Shown here: positions 51,674 through 60,641 of the stretch, piece after piece
Layout: the number at the start of each line of letters is the position of its first letter
How positions within the stretch are numbered: position 1 is the stretch's first letter
Origin: Sulfurimonas sp.
GTDB lineage: Bacteria > Campylobacterota > Campylobacteria > Campylobacterales > Sulfurimonadaceae
Reading direction: 5' to 3'
Length of the DNA stretch: 64,000 bases
NCBI GenBank assembly: GCA_002899765.1
Contig: PPDH01000039.1
Coordinates: forward strand, 1 to 64,000
The notes under the pieces: generated by a model
The model's database searches: none
What the model was told of the DNA's origin: nothing
The model's input: only the letters and a program-made list of their open reading frames with translations
Translations under genes and position numbers: made by a program

Positions 51674-51774
51674 GATTGCTTCACTTGTCATTGCGAGGCT
51701 TTAGCCGCGGCAATCTCAATAACAGAGTGATTTTCGATGACGGTCATTGCGAGGAAGAATGACGAAGCAATCTA
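51674..51774. repeat. CATTGCGAGG-type interspersed repeat, two units
   Basis: Two units share GTCATTGCGAGG, then a 12-13-base variable centre, then CAATCT. The outer GATTGCTTC...GAAGCAATC forms an inverted repeat. This unit type is a widespread intergenic repeat in many bacterial genomes; no transposase is present. Confidence 0.75.
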
Positions 51775-51993
51775 AGTTATACAAGAAGTCTAACATGTCA
51801 ACCTCACAGCTCTCCTCTAAAGGCACTGTCCAAGATGGAAGCTTTCGGGGCTTTGATACTAGCAATTTTCTCTTTTTGCAATGTGTAAATTACTTAGTTT
51901 TTTTAACATAGATTTCAAACTATTGGTAAATTTATCTATTTTTTACTCATAGGTTATGCCGAAATTATTGAACTTTTTCAACATGTCAAAAAA

Positions 51994-52026
51994 ATATACC
52001 GAAATTTTTTGATTTTTTCGGTATAT
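51994..52026. terminator. Perfect 11-bp palindrome downstream of the Fic fragment
   Basis: ATATACCGAAA and TTTCGGTATAT are exact complements across an 11-base T-rich loop. It lies 4 bases beyond the Fic stop codon on the minus strand and is followed there by U-poor DNA. Terminator or operator are both possible; TATGCCGAAATTATTGAAC 40 bases away repeats part of it. Confidence 0.45.
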
Positions 52027-52029
52027 CAT

Positions 52030-52536
52030 CTAAATATATTGAATTCTTTTAATAAATAAATTTGTCAAAAGCTCTTGAATAGTCTCATAATCTTGTGGCG
52101 GAGTATAAATCACTTCACCCGTCCCAGCATTTTTGAGATTTGTTCCTGCTTGTTTTCGTACCCCTGCATTATTTTGTTCTAAAACACCTTGTATCTCTAC
52201 AATGTGTTTTTTAAGAAGTAGTTTTGTATCTTTGACAAGTGCAAAACCTCCAAGAAGTGCTTCTTTATAGTTTTGCACCTCTTTTGCTTCGTTTGTCACA
52301 CTCTCTATATCAAGATTTGCACGATAAAGCTCATCGTGAGTTGTGATGATATTCTCTATCTCACTACTGTCTTTTGCTTCTTGAAGAACTAAAGAGTTTA
52401 TAAGTATCGCACTATTTGGGATGATACGAGCCACACCGTTTAGGTTTGCCAAAGCACGGTTTGCTGATATGGCTTTTTTTAGGACTTTTTGGGTTTCAAT
52501 TTGATGAGATAAAGGTAGATTATTTAGCTCTATCAT
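52030..52536 (-). pseudogene. Fic-family protein, N-terminal fragment
   Basis: 168 residues corresponding to the N-terminal region of class II Fic AMP-transferases. The autoinhibitory motif is visible as SSEIEN in LQEAKDSSEIEN, and TPPQDYETIQELLTNL is the usual lead-in to the catalytic core. The protein then ends: the HPFxxGNGR active-site motif and everything after are missing, and no continuation is seen in any frame downstream. Probably inactive. It overlaps the nucleotidyltransferase gene by 4 bases, so it was once part of this operon or joined later. Confidence 0.75.
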
Positions 52537-53375
52537 TTTATTCTTTCCAAAATTTCTTCCGCAGGAGAATCTTGAATTTCTTTATGAAATTGTCTAATAT
52601 TTGAATTGAAAATATCAGATTTATTTCGGAGAAATTCTTTAAAACTCTCAAGAGCAGTTTTTACATGATTATTTTTTTGAGCAATAGCTTGTAGTTTATT
52701 TACATCAACACCATCATTTAAAAAAGCAAGATAAATATCAAATGAGTCCCGTTCTCTTTTTTGTTTTTGGCAGCTCTCCATCTTTGTAAGAAACATACCA
52801 GTAAAGTCAACAAGATTAAATTCAAAACTGTCTAATGTGTATTTATCAAATAAACTATCATCAAATAATAAAGCAGAATTAGGTAACACAATTGACGTCA
52901 TTTTTACTGTTTCTTCCCCTTTTAAAGGTACATCTAAATCCAAATGGTCAACAAACAGTCCCCTATTTTCATCATACTCAGTCATTTTTGGATGAAGTAA
53001 ATCAATATTACAAATAAAATCTTTATCTTGTATCTTTTGCTCTTTTAGTAATTGAAACTTGTGTTTTGCAGATGGTATGAATCCAGCTTCAATAAAAGCT
53101 TTTATAATGTCTTTGAGAGCCGTTGATTGATATCCTTCCCTAAACAGAATATCTACATCCAAAGTTCCAGGATGAACAATATCTTTTTCATTTCTTAAAA
53201 ATGGGCACCAACCACCTATAATAATATATTCCAATCCTTCAAATTTAGATAATTCACTAACAGTTTCTTTCAATAAATTTTTTGCACCATCATTTATAGA
53301 TTGTAGTTCTACTAAATTCACTTTATAATCTCCCTCTGCAACTTTCCGAACACTTCCAAACCAGCTCAAAATCAA
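52533..53375 (-). CDS. Nucleotidyltransferase-like protein (possible AbiEii-type)
   Basis: A 280-residue soluble protein. The segment IIIGGWCPFLR followed by HPGTLDVDILF has the GG...DxD layout of the pol-beta nucleotidyltransferase fold, with the acidic pair for metal binding, and NIDLLHP supplies a third acid. This fold is seen in AbiEii-type toxins and in tRNA-modifying toxins. The gene lies 1 base after the zeta-like kinase. The exact family and activity are inferred. Confidence 0.65.
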   Translation of the reverse strand: MILSWFGSVRKVAEGDYKVNLVELQSINDGAKNLLKETVSELSKFEGLEYIIIGGWCPFLRNEKDIVHPGTLDVDILFREGYQSTALKDIIKAFIEAGFIPSAKHKFQLLKEQKIQDKDFICNIDLLHPKMTEYDENRGLFVDHLDLDVPLKGEETVKMTSIVLPNSALLFDDSLFDKYTLDSFEFNLVDFTGMFLTKMESCQKQKRERDSFDIYLAFLNDGVDVNKLQAIAQKNNHVKTALESFKEFLRNKSDIFNSNIRQFHKEIQDSPAEEILERIK

Positions 53376-54110
53376 CTAGCATATCTGTTTTGTTTTGAGT
53401 AAGTATTTATCAACCCATTGCGGGATAGTTTCACTTTTAAACTCAAACTCTTTAGCATTGTTTATCTGAGCTATCCATGATTTTTCTTGACTTGAATTGT
53501 CAAATATATATGCTCTCGTAGAATATTTTACAGCTTCAGATAATAGTTCTAGTGAACGATAATAACGACTAATTATTTTATCTTCAGGAACGCTATGACC
53601 GCCTAGTTTTACTCTGTTGTTTACACGAGATATATTTACTATTGGGTCTTGTGTTGCTATGAAATAGAGGTAAGTTCTGTATCCTGCTTCTTGTGCTTTT
53701 TTTAAAAAGTCAACCTTGTCTCTTGAAGACATAACTGTTTCAAATGTAAAAGATATTTTTGATTTTAAAAGTTGGTGACGAATAAAGTCTGCACAAATAG
53801 AAGCATAATATGAGTTAATAGACATATTTGAAAAATCAATTTTATTATCAAGAAATCTCAACAAAGAGAGTTCATTAGCTAAGTCAGCTTTCTCAAGAAG
53901 TGGATGATTCTCAAAAAAGGAGATAACCTCCTCTTCATTTGTTTCAACTCTATAATTTAGCATATCTAAAAAACTAAATTTGTTTATCTCTTTTTCTATC
54001 TCATCAGGATTGATATACACACCAAGCAACTCTTTAGAGATGATGCTATTGAGTGTACTTTTTCCACTTCCGTTTGGACCTGCAAACATCCGTAATCGTG
54101 GAGTATTCAT
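53376..54110 (-). CDS. Zeta-toxin-like P-loop kinase
   Basis: A 244-residue ATPase with a Walker A motif GPNGSGKST at the N-terminus and FETVMSSRDKVDFL plus GGHSVPEDKIISRYYRS farther on, the pattern of zeta toxin/UDP-sugar kinase relatives. Such proteins phosphorylate UDP-N-acetylglucosamine in some systems. It overlaps the 73-residue gene by 4 bases, as toxins overlap antitoxins. Confidence 0.75.
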   Translation of the reverse strand: MNTPRLRMFAGPNGSGKSTLNSIISKELLGVYINPDEIEKEINKFSFLDMLNYRVETNEEEVISFFENHPLLEKADLANELSLLRFLDNKIDFSNMSINSYYASICADFIRHQLLKSKISFTFETVMSSRDKVDFLKKAQEAGYRTYLYFIATQDPIVNISRVNNRVKLGGHSVPEDKIISRYYRSLELLSEAVKYSTRAYIFDNSSQEKSWIAQINNAKEFEFKSETIPQWVDKYLLKTKQIC

Positions 54111-54328
54111 TCTAAAATAATCTTTTTATTTATATCTACTTTGATATATGGAGCAACATCTTTAATCTTTTTTTTACTTCCATCTGCAAAAACTTCGTAT
54201 ATTGCACCGTCTATAACTTCTAACACACTATTTCCTGCTGATAAAGTATCAATATAGGCTTTGTGCATAGCACCATTTGCAAGTGAGGGAATTAACTTTT
54301 CCAAATTGTCAAGTTCTGCATCTTTCAT
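54107..54328 (-). CDS. Small putative antitoxin preceding the zeta-like gene
   Basis: A 73-residue acidic-to-neutral protein, MKDAELDNLEKLIPSLANGA... with a two-strand VIDGAIYEVFADGSKKKI element. It has no obvious DNA-binding motif. Its 4-base overlap with the zeta-like kinase suggests a toxin-antitoxin pair. Not an epsilon homologue that I can recognise. Confidence 0.6.
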   Translation of the reverse strand: MKDAELDNLEKLIPSLANGAMHKAYIDTLSAGNSVLEVIDGAIYEVFADGSKKKIKDVAPYIKVDINKKIILE

Positions 54329-54493
54329 AATAAAGCTCCTTTTGTTGTTCTAGTTTTATCGTTTTTTTGCGCCTCTACAACTCAAAAGAGCGCTATTTTC
54401 TTAAAACACCAAAATTAATATATTTGATTTATTATAGCTACTATTTCAGCATAAAAGATAAAAATTTATACCATCTATTAAAAAAATGTCTAT

Positions 54494-54742
54494 CTATTGT
54501 ACAGTTCTACCCATAGAAGACAAGTCAAACTTTACAAGGTTTTTTTCACACTCTATAGTAATTATGCACCCTTTTTTAGTGACTTTTTTTGCATCTTTAA
54601 TATCTGCTAAAAGGTTTATAACCTCTTTGCTTTGCGGGTCGTAAGCTTTGAGTGTCTCATCTTCTATAAAAAACAATCTTCCGCCGCCGCAGCCGTCGCC
54701 TATGATTCCCTCGCACACGAGCGGATTATCTAAATCAAACAA
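54494..54742 (-). CDS. Hypothetical 82-residue protein
   Basis: A short beta-rich protein containing GDGCGGGRLFFIED. It follows tcdA by 15 bases on the same strand and probably shares its transcript. No known domain is recognised. The glycine-rich CGGG turn is unusual but gives no clear function. Confidence 0.6.
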   Translation of the reverse strand: MFDLDNPLVCEGIIGDGCGGGRLFFIEDETLKAYDPQSKEVINLLADIKDAKKVTKKGCIITIECEKNLVKFDLSSMGRTVQ

Positions 54743-54757
54743 AAAATTCCCCTATTT

Positions 54758-55405
54758 TTATATTATCGTCTTAATTGCTTCGCTGCACATGACAAGCCCG
54801 AAAGTACCCGTAACACCGACAAAACTGCCCTTCTCTTTTACCTTTGCATGTTCGGTACTAAAAATGACTCTGTACTTTTTTTTAAAACCGCGTTTTTTAA
54901 GTTCATAGCGGATTTTTGAGCCGAATCTGTCGCCGTGGCTTTTGGAGATATCGTCTACATGTACCTTTGTAGGGTCAAGGCGTTTTGCCGAGCCGAATGA
55001 TGAGATAAGTTTTTTGTAGCACTTTTGCGCAAGAGCGAGTTTTGCTTTTGTGTCGTCTATGGCATCAAGGACTATGTCATAAGGCTCAAAGTCAAAATCC
55101 CAAACCCACTGTTCGTCTATCTTTGCGTTTATAATCTCTACATGTGGATAGTGTTTTTTAAGCGCTTCTACTTTGACCTCTCCCTTATGCAGCTCCGACC
55201 ACATCTGGCGGTTTTGGTTACTCTCATCATAAGTGTCAAAATCTACGATTGTTATATGCTCCACACCGCTTCTGCTGAGACAGTCAAGGCAGTGCCCGCC
55301 GACTCCGCCTACACCGAGCAGTAAAATCTTCGCATTTTGAAGTTTTGAGAAATCATCTCCAAAGAGACTCTTTGTACGCTCATGTCTCAATTTTGCTCTA
55401 TCCAC
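54758..55405 (-). CDS. tcdA: tRNA threonylcarbamoyladenosine dehydratase (ThiF family)
   Basis: A 215-residue E1-like enzyme converting t6A37 in tRNA to its cyclic form. The ATP-binding loop is LLGVGGVGGHCLD, with the NQNRQ arginine motif. The track start GTG 55405 overlaps surE by 19 bases; TTG at 55390, overlapping the surE stop by 4, is an equally good start. A conserved Cys is in LVMCSEAIK. Confidence 0.85.
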   Translation of the reverse strand: MDRAKLRHERTKSLFGDDFSKLQNAKILLLGVGGVGGHCLDCLSRSGVEHITIVDFDTYDESNQNRQMWSELHKGEVKVEALKKHYPHVEIINAKIDEQWVWDFDFEPYDIVLDAIDDTKAKLALAQKCYKKLISSFGSAKRLDPTKVHVDDISKSHGDRFGSKIRYELKKRGFKKKYRVIFSTEHAKVKEKGSFVGVTGTFGLVMCSEAIKTII

Positions 55406-56184
55406 TCTTTAAGTGCATTTATACTTTTGTATGCGCTCATGTCAAGTTGAATCGGCGTTATGGATATATTTCCCGATTTTATCGCTTCATAATCGCTCAT
55501 GCCCTCTTTTCCCTCGCGTGCAGAGAAATTCAGCGGATGCGTTCCCAGCCAGTAATACTCCTCGCCTCTTGGGTTTCTGTGAAGATGCGAATCGTTTGCG
55601 TAGAGTCTGTACCCCGCATAAGTGATAAGCATTTTGGGGTCTTCTATATCAATATTAGGAGGAATGTTTACATTTAAAAACTCCCTCTCTGGCAGAGGAA
55701 AAGAGCCATCTTTTATCTTTGTCACAAGCTTTTTAATTGCCTCTTGCGCCAAAGAAAAATCACAGCCGGGATCGGTAAAATCCATCACTTGAGAAATAGC
55801 AATGGATGGAATGCCATGTAAAACTCCCTCCATCGCTCCTGCCGCAGTTCCTGAGTAGGTAATATCTTCGCCCATGTTTGAACCGCGGTTTATTCCGCTG
55901 ATAAGCAAGTCAGGCTTTGCATCCACAAATATCGTGCTAAGGGCAAGATAGACACAATCACTTGGAGTTCCGTCATCCAGTTTAAAAAAGTTATCCGCAA
56001 CGCCCACAAAACGAAGAGGACGGATAATGGTAAGAGAGTGTCCGCAGGCAGACTTCTCGCTTGCAGGTGCGACTACCGTAACCTCAACGTCTTGTATCTC
56101 TCTAAGAGCTTCTACTAAACTCAAAAGCCCTTTTGCCTCATATCCGTCATCGTTTGTTACTAAAATTCTGTATCTTTTTTTCAT
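55387..56184 (-). CDS. surE: 5'/3'-nucleotidase SurE
   Basis: A 265-residue metal-dependent nucleotidase for nucleoside monophosphates. The active-site ILVTNDDGYEAKG is at residues 7-19, and SGINRGSNMGEDITYSGTA and APASEKSACGHSL are characteristic. It follows the Fur-family gene by 38 bases. Confidence 0.93.
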   Translation of the reverse strand: MKKRYRILVTNDDGYEAKGLLSLVEALREIQDVEVTVVAPASEKSACGHSLTIIRPLRFVGVADNFFKLDDGTPSDCVYLALSTIFVDAKPDLLISGINRGSNMGEDITYSGTAAGAMEGVLHGIPSIAISQVMDFTDPGCDFSLAQEAIKKLVTKIKDGSFPLPEREFLNVNIPPNIDIEDPKMLITYAGYRLYANDSHLHRNPRGEEYYWLGTHPLNFSAREGKEGMSDYEAIKSGNISITPIQLDMSAYKSINALKEWIEQN

Positions 56185-56222
56185 GACGTAATTCTATCAT
56201 TAAAGCTTGAATGTTTGCTTTT

Positions 56223-56594
56223 TTATGACTCTTTATTGCAGAGTTTGCAGATGCCTTTATAAATCGTATCGACAATGGTGTATCCGCTTAATTTTTTAGG
56301 ACGGGCTTCATCCAAACACTCTATGTTGTTGCATACATTACATATAAAGTGAGAGTGCGTGGAGCCTTGGATTTCATAATATCTTTTTTTATCATTGGAC
56401 TCAAAACCTCTTACTATGGACTCCTTCTCGAACATTAAGACGTTCCTGTAAAATGTAGCCTTATCCATCTTGATTTTATCTTTTATATCTTCAAAAGAGA
56501 GTGGTTTTTTCTCAAGATTAAATATCTCTAAAAGCTCTTTTCTTGCAGCCGTCAATTTGAGATTTTTTTCTTCAATAATATTTTTTATTTGCAT
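56223..56594 (-). CDS. Fur-family metalloregulator, probably Zur
   Basis: A 123-residue repressor with an N-terminal winged helix (LTAARKELLEIF, DKATFYRNV) and a C-terminal metal domain with HSHFICNVCNN and CKLC. It is divergent from the zinc uptake operon, which makes Zur the likeliest role; Fur or PerR are alternatives because subclass cannot be set by motif alone. It lacks the long N-terminal extension of PerR. Confidence 0.8.
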   Translation of the reverse strand: MQIKNIIEEKNLKLTAARKELLEIFNLEKKPLSFEDIKDKIKMDKATFYRNVLMFEKESIVRGFESNDKKRYYEIQGSTHSHFICNVCNNIECLDEARPKKLSGYTIVDTIYKGICKLCNKES

Positions 56595-56642
56595 GGCGCA
56601 ATAGTAACATTATCTCTCTTTATAAAATCTTAGATTTATGCG

Positions 56643-56660
56643 ACTAAGTTGCAATTAAGT
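56643..56660. promoter_or_regulatory. Candidate Zur/Fur-type operator before znuA
   Basis: ACTAAGTTGCAATTAAGT is an imperfect 18-bp palindrome centred on TTGCAA (half-site CTNANTTG). It lies in the shared promoter region of the Fur-family gene and znuA, 38 bases upstream of the znuA start codon. Confidence 0.4.
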
Positions 56661-56697
56661 GCTCTAAAAGTAAAATACCGTTTTTAAAGGATTTCAT

Positions 56698-57552
56698 GTG
56701 AAAAAAAGATTATTTTTACTACTTCTGCTATTTAGTTCTGCGGCTTTTGCCAAACCTGCAGTTATAGTAAGCATCCTTCCGCAAAAAACATTTGCACAAA
56801 AGATTGCAAAAGATATGGTCGATTTGACGCTGATGGTTGAACCCGGAAACTCTCCGCACTCTTATGAACCGAAATCTTCGCAAATGATAGCAATCTCAAA
56901 AGCAGATGTATACTTTAGCATCGGTGTTGAGTTTGAGGGCGTATGGCTGCCAAAGTTTAAATCACAAAATGAGAAATTGCACTTTGTGGATATAAGTAAA
57001 AATATTGCAAAGCTTGAGACGGAAGAGGATACTCACAATCATGCAAGCGAACATGAACACAAACATGAAGGAGCAGACCCTCATATATGGACCTCTCCAA
57101 AAAATGTAGAGATTATGGCAGAGACCATCTATAAAACCCTTGCAGAACTTGACCCAGAAAACAAAACTGCCTATAAAACAAATCTGGATTTGTTTCTAAA
57201 AGAGATAAAATATACGGATGAAAAGATAAAAGAGATACTAAAAGATTTGAGTCCAAAAAGCAAATTTATGGTTTTTCACCCTTCATGGGCTTACTTTGCA
57301 AAGGAGTACAATCTCACGCAGATTGCAGTCGAAGCGGGCGGCAAAGAGCCTAAGCCAAAAGAGATGATTCACATCATCAACGAAGCAAAAGAGGAGAGAG
57401 TAAAAGTGATTTTCACACAGCCGGAATTTTCAGACAAAAGTGCTAAAATCATTGCAAAAGAGGTCGGTATAGAGGTGAAAAAAGTTTCACCGCTTAATCC
57501 TGAGTGGTCGCAAAATCTAATAGAATTGGCAAAATCCATTGCACAAAAGTAA
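56698..57552 (+). CDS. znuA: Zinc ABC transporter substrate-binding protein
   Basis: A 284-residue periplasmic zinc-binding protein with a signal peptide (about 1-18). Metal ligands are in NSPHSYEP, DPHIWTSP and VFHPSWAYF, plus the His-rich loop HNHASEHEHKHEGAD typical of zinc (not manganese) carriers. The start is GTG after AAAGG. It overlaps znuC by 14 bases. Confidence 0.92.
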   Translation: MKKRLFLLLLLFSSAAFAKPAVIVSILPQKTFAQKIAKDMVDLTLMVEPGNSPHSYEPKSSQMIAISKADVYFSIGVEFEGVWLPKFKSQNEKLHFVDISKNIAKLETEEDTHNHASEHEHKHEGADPHIWTSPKNVEIMAETIYKTLAELDPENKTAYKTNLDLFLKEIKYTDEKIKEILKDLSPKSKFMVFHPSWAYFAKEYNLTQIAVEAGGKEPKPKEMIHIINEAKEERVKVIFTQPEFSDKSAKIIAKEVGIEVKKVSPLNPEWSQNLIELAKSIAQK

Positions 57553-58291
57553 AAAAAAAGCCGTTATTGAGGTAAAAAACCTCTCTTTTGCCTACGATAA
57601 AGATTTAGTCCTAGAAGATGTAAATCTTGAAATATTTGAAAAAGATTTCATGGTTCTCATCGGTCCAAACGGAGGCGGCAAAAGTACTCTTGTAAAACTA
57701 ATACTCGGCATCAACCCTTTACAAAAAGGGAGCATAGCCATCTTAGACAAATCGATTCGCAAAAGCATCTCACAAATCGGCTATGTTCCGCAAAACACAA
57801 ACATAAATCTTAATTTTCCAATCAAAGCCATTGAGGTCGTCATGATGGGAAAAAACTCTCAAAAAAACTCTCTTTTTGGATATAAAAAAGAGGAAATACT
57901 TCATGCCATGCAGCTTTTAGAAAAAGTCGGTATGAAGGAGTTTGCAAATACCAAAATAGGCTTACTTTCAGGCGGTCAGCGCCAAAGAGTGATGATAGCA
58001 AGAGCGCTTTATGTAGACCCGAAAATCCTGCTGCTGGATGAACCGACTTCAAGTATAGATGCAGACGGGCAGAAACAGATATATGAGCTTTTAAAAGAGC
58101 TTAACAAAGAGATAACCGTGATTGTTATCAGCCATGACATCTCAATTCTTTTGGAGTATGCTTCCAAAGTCGCTCACATCAACAAAAAACTCTCGTTCCA
58201 TGACTTAAGCTCTATAAAAAATATAGAGACAAAGAGTGACCACATCTGCGAAGTTGAACTTCTTCAAATGTTAGGAAAATGCAAATGTTAG
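57539..58291 (+). CDS. znuC: Zinc ABC transporter ATPase
   Basis: A 250-residue ATPase with Walker A GPNGGGKST, signature LSGGQRQRV and Walker B ILLLDEPTSSID. Starts with TTG inside the znuA 3' end. It ends in a CKC motif, as other zinc ATPases sometimes do. Confidence 0.9.
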   Translation: MHKSKKKAVIEVKNLSFAYDKDLVLEDVNLEIFEKDFMVLIGPNGGGKSTLVKLILGINPLQKGSIAILDKSIRKSISQIGYVPQNTNINLNFPIKAIEVVMMGKNSQKNSLFGYKKEEILHAMQLLEKVGMKEFANTKIGLLSGGQRQRVMIARALYVDPKILLLDEPTSSIDADGQKQIYELLKELNKEITVIVISHDISILLEYASKVAHINKKLSFHDLSSIKNIETKSDHICEVELLQMLGKCKC

Positions 58292-59085
58292 AAGCCCTCT
58301 CTTATGAATTTATGCAAAACGATCTTATTGCAGGCGTGCTTGTTAGTCTTGTCTCAGGAATTATAGGCTCTTTAATTGTTGCAAACAGAATGGTTTTTTT
58401 AGCAGGAGGCATTGCACATGCGGCTTACGGCGGTATAGGCATAGCCATATTTACGGGCATACCGATTTTTCTCGGCACATCTCTTTTCGCAGTTGCGGCA
58501 GCGCTTTTTATGGCATTTATCACTATCAACCAAAGAGAAAATATTGATGTTTTCATAGGTCTTACATGGGCAGTGGGAATGGCGGTAGGGATTATCCTTG
58601 TGGATTTAACGCCGGGATATAACGTCGATTTGTTAAGCTATCTCTTTGGCTCTATTTTAGCCGTAAACAGAGATGATTTATACTTTATGGGCTTGCTTTT
58701 TGTAGTTATACTTTTTGTTATTACATTTTGGTACCGCGATATTTTAGCCGTCTCTTACGATAGCGAGTATGCGGCACTCAGCGGCATAAATGTGAAGTTT
58801 TTTTATACACTGATTCTTGTTCTATCGGCTCTGACTGTTGTTATAGCCATAAAAGTGGTAGGACTTATCTTGGTAATTGCACTCTTAAGCATTCCCGTCT
58901 ATATCGCTCAAAAACTTTCATCATCGCTCTATAGCATGATGCTCATATCAGGCATTATCGCCTCTGTTTTTACACTCATAGGTCTTTTGCTCTCTTATAG
59001 CTTTAACATAACTTCAGGCGCTTCCATTATCTTGGTATCGGCGTTGTCACTTATGCTTTTTATGCTTTTTACAAAATTGAGATGA
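58279..59085 (+). CDS. znuB: Zinc ABC transporter permease
   Basis: A 268-residue permease of the ABC-3 family with about eight helices. ISGIIASVF and MAVGIILVDL-type segments fit the ZnuB/MntB group. AGGAAA precedes the ATG; the gene overlaps its neighbours on both sides. Confidence 0.9.
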   Translation: MQMLEALSYEFMQNDLIAGVLVSLVSGIIGSLIVANRMVFLAGGIAHAAYGGIGIAIFTGIPIFLGTSLFAVAAALFMAFITINQRENIDVFIGLTWAVGMAVGIILVDLTPGYNVDLLSYLFGSILAVNRDDLYFMGLLFVVILFVITFWYRDILAVSYDSEYAALSGINVKFFYTLILVLSALTVVIAIKVVGLILVIALLSIPVYIAQKLSSSLYSMMLISGIIASVFTLIGLLLSYSFNITSGASIILVSALSLMLFMLFTKLR

Positions 59086-60470
59086 AAAAACTTTTCCTTC
59101 TTCTTTTTTTTACTTCATATCTCTTTGGATGTGCTACATGTCAGCTTATGATTCCGACCGCAGAGGTGAAAATCGATATAGCCTCTGAAAATAAAAAAGT
59201 AACAAATATCCGCATGGAGTGGGGATTTTCCGATTTATACACAAGCGAAATAGTTACGCAGTACGACAAAAATAAAAATGCTCTGCTTGATAAAGATGAA
59301 CTTGAAGTGATTTTAAAGGCAAAGCTTGATTATCTCCTGCCGAAAAAAATGCTCACACAGATAAAGTACGCCAAACAAGACCAAGATGCCATTGAACTTA
59401 CTCCAAAATATCAAAACTTCACTCTAGTAATGCAAAATGAGCGTCTTGTATTTTTCTATGACGCAGCTCTAAATCTGGATATTGACGACAAAGCGATGCT
59501 CTCTTTTGTGTTTGAAGATGACGAATCCTACTTTGGTTTTGTGGTAACAAGACTAAGTGTTGCAAAAAGCGGACTTTACCACACAAAAAATCTCTATCTC
59601 TTCAGCGCTTCCGTGCTCTTTAGCCACACTCCGCTAGAAGAAGAGTCGAAGCAGCCAGAAGAGAAGCCTCTGCCAAAAGAGAAAACAGAGACTAAAGAGA
59701 CATCTTTTGAAGAAAATATACTACAAGAGAGTATCGCAAAGATAAAATCTCTCTTTACCTCCATAAAGGATGAAAAAAATCCCCTTACATATATAGCGCT
59801 GCTCTTTTTTGCCTATACTTACGGTCTTATCCATGCGCTTGGACCAGGACACGGCAAAACAATCGTAGCAAGCTACTTTTTATCAAACGACAAATCCTAC
59901 TCAAAAGCGCTCTTTATATCTTTAGCAATCGGTGTCGTTCATACATTTTCCGCTTTTTTGCTTACACTCTTCATCTACTTTATAGTGGATACTTTTTTAG
60001 CGCAGTTTATGGATAATGCCGTTTTTTACACCACAAAAATCTCAGCGCTTATCATCATTGCCATCGCTTTGTATCTTATCTCTAAAAAATTTCAAGCATA
60101 TAAACAGAGCAAAAAAGTATCCGCTTACAAATTCAGTTCTACTCCTCATGTACAGACATGTGTATGCCCTTCATGCAAAGTCGATAAAAACACGACAGAT
60201 ATGGCGCTTATCATCTCCGCAGGAATTATTCCATGTCCTGGAACCGTTACTATCTTCATCTTTTCACTCTCTTTGGGTCTCTACTATGCAGGATTTTTAT
60301 CTGCACTTGTTATGAGTCTTGGCATGAGTACTATCATCTTTTTCTCAGCTCTCTTAAGCGTAGCAATCCGAAGAAAAACAGCGCAAAGTTCTACACATCT
60401 GAAAAAATATTTGGAGTATGCAAGTCTTACACTTATACTTTTGATCGGTATCCTTCTGTTATTTGCGTAA
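59082..60470 (+). CDS. DUF1007-NicO fusion: divalent cation export/uptake protein
   Basis: A 462-residue fusion. The N-terminal exported region (about 1-190) resembles DUF1007, then a lysine/glutamate-rich linker, and a C-terminal NicO/RcnA-type transporter domain with HALGPGHGKTIVASYF and a CPSCK loop. It overlaps znuB by 4 bases, so it should act on the same metal, probably zinc. NicO proteins otherwise move nickel and cobalt. Direction of transport is not clear. Confidence 0.8.
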   Translation: MKKLFLLLFFTSYLFGCATCQLMIPTAEVKIDIASENKKVTNIRMEWGFSDLYTSEIVTQYDKNKNALLDKDELEVILKAKLDYLLPKKMLTQIKYAKQDQDAIELTPKYQNFTLVMQNERLVFFYDAALNLDIDDKAMLSFVFEDDESYFGFVVTRLSVAKSGLYHTKNLYLFSASVLFSHTPLEEESKQPEEKPLPKEKTETKETSFEENILQESIAKIKSLFTSIKDEKNPLTYIALLFFAYTYGLIHALGPGHGKTIVASYFLSNDKSYSKALFISLAIGVVHTFSAFLLTLFIYFIVDTFLAQFMDNAVFYTTKISALIIIAIALYLISKKFQAYKQSKKVSAYKFSSTPHVQTCVCPSCKVDKNTTDMALIISAGIIPCPGTVTIFIFSLSLGLYYAGFLSALVMSLGMSTIIFFSALLSVAIRRKTAQSSTHLKKYLEYASLTLILLIGILLLFA

Positions 60471-60641
60471 ATTTTACATCAGTGCCAAATATTGTGGACT
60501 AATACGACTACTTGACATTAGAACTTCTATTAGTGTAAAATTACGAAATTAAAATTGTATGAAATCATCTTACACTTTCCCTATGCAACATACAGTTAAT
60601 ATCCACAGGACAAAATCTAAAAACATTAAGGCAGCTACCAC

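Larger units (their letters stand above)
51644..52029. other. Gene-free region between the haem protein and the Fic fragment
   Basis: 386 bases without a supported gene. It contains the CATTGCGAGG repeat pair (51674-51774), a 25-base imperfect direct repeat (51955 and 51995) and a long palindrome (51994-52026), each listed separately. It looks like a scar or insertion boundary next to the toxin-like island. Confidence 0.6.
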
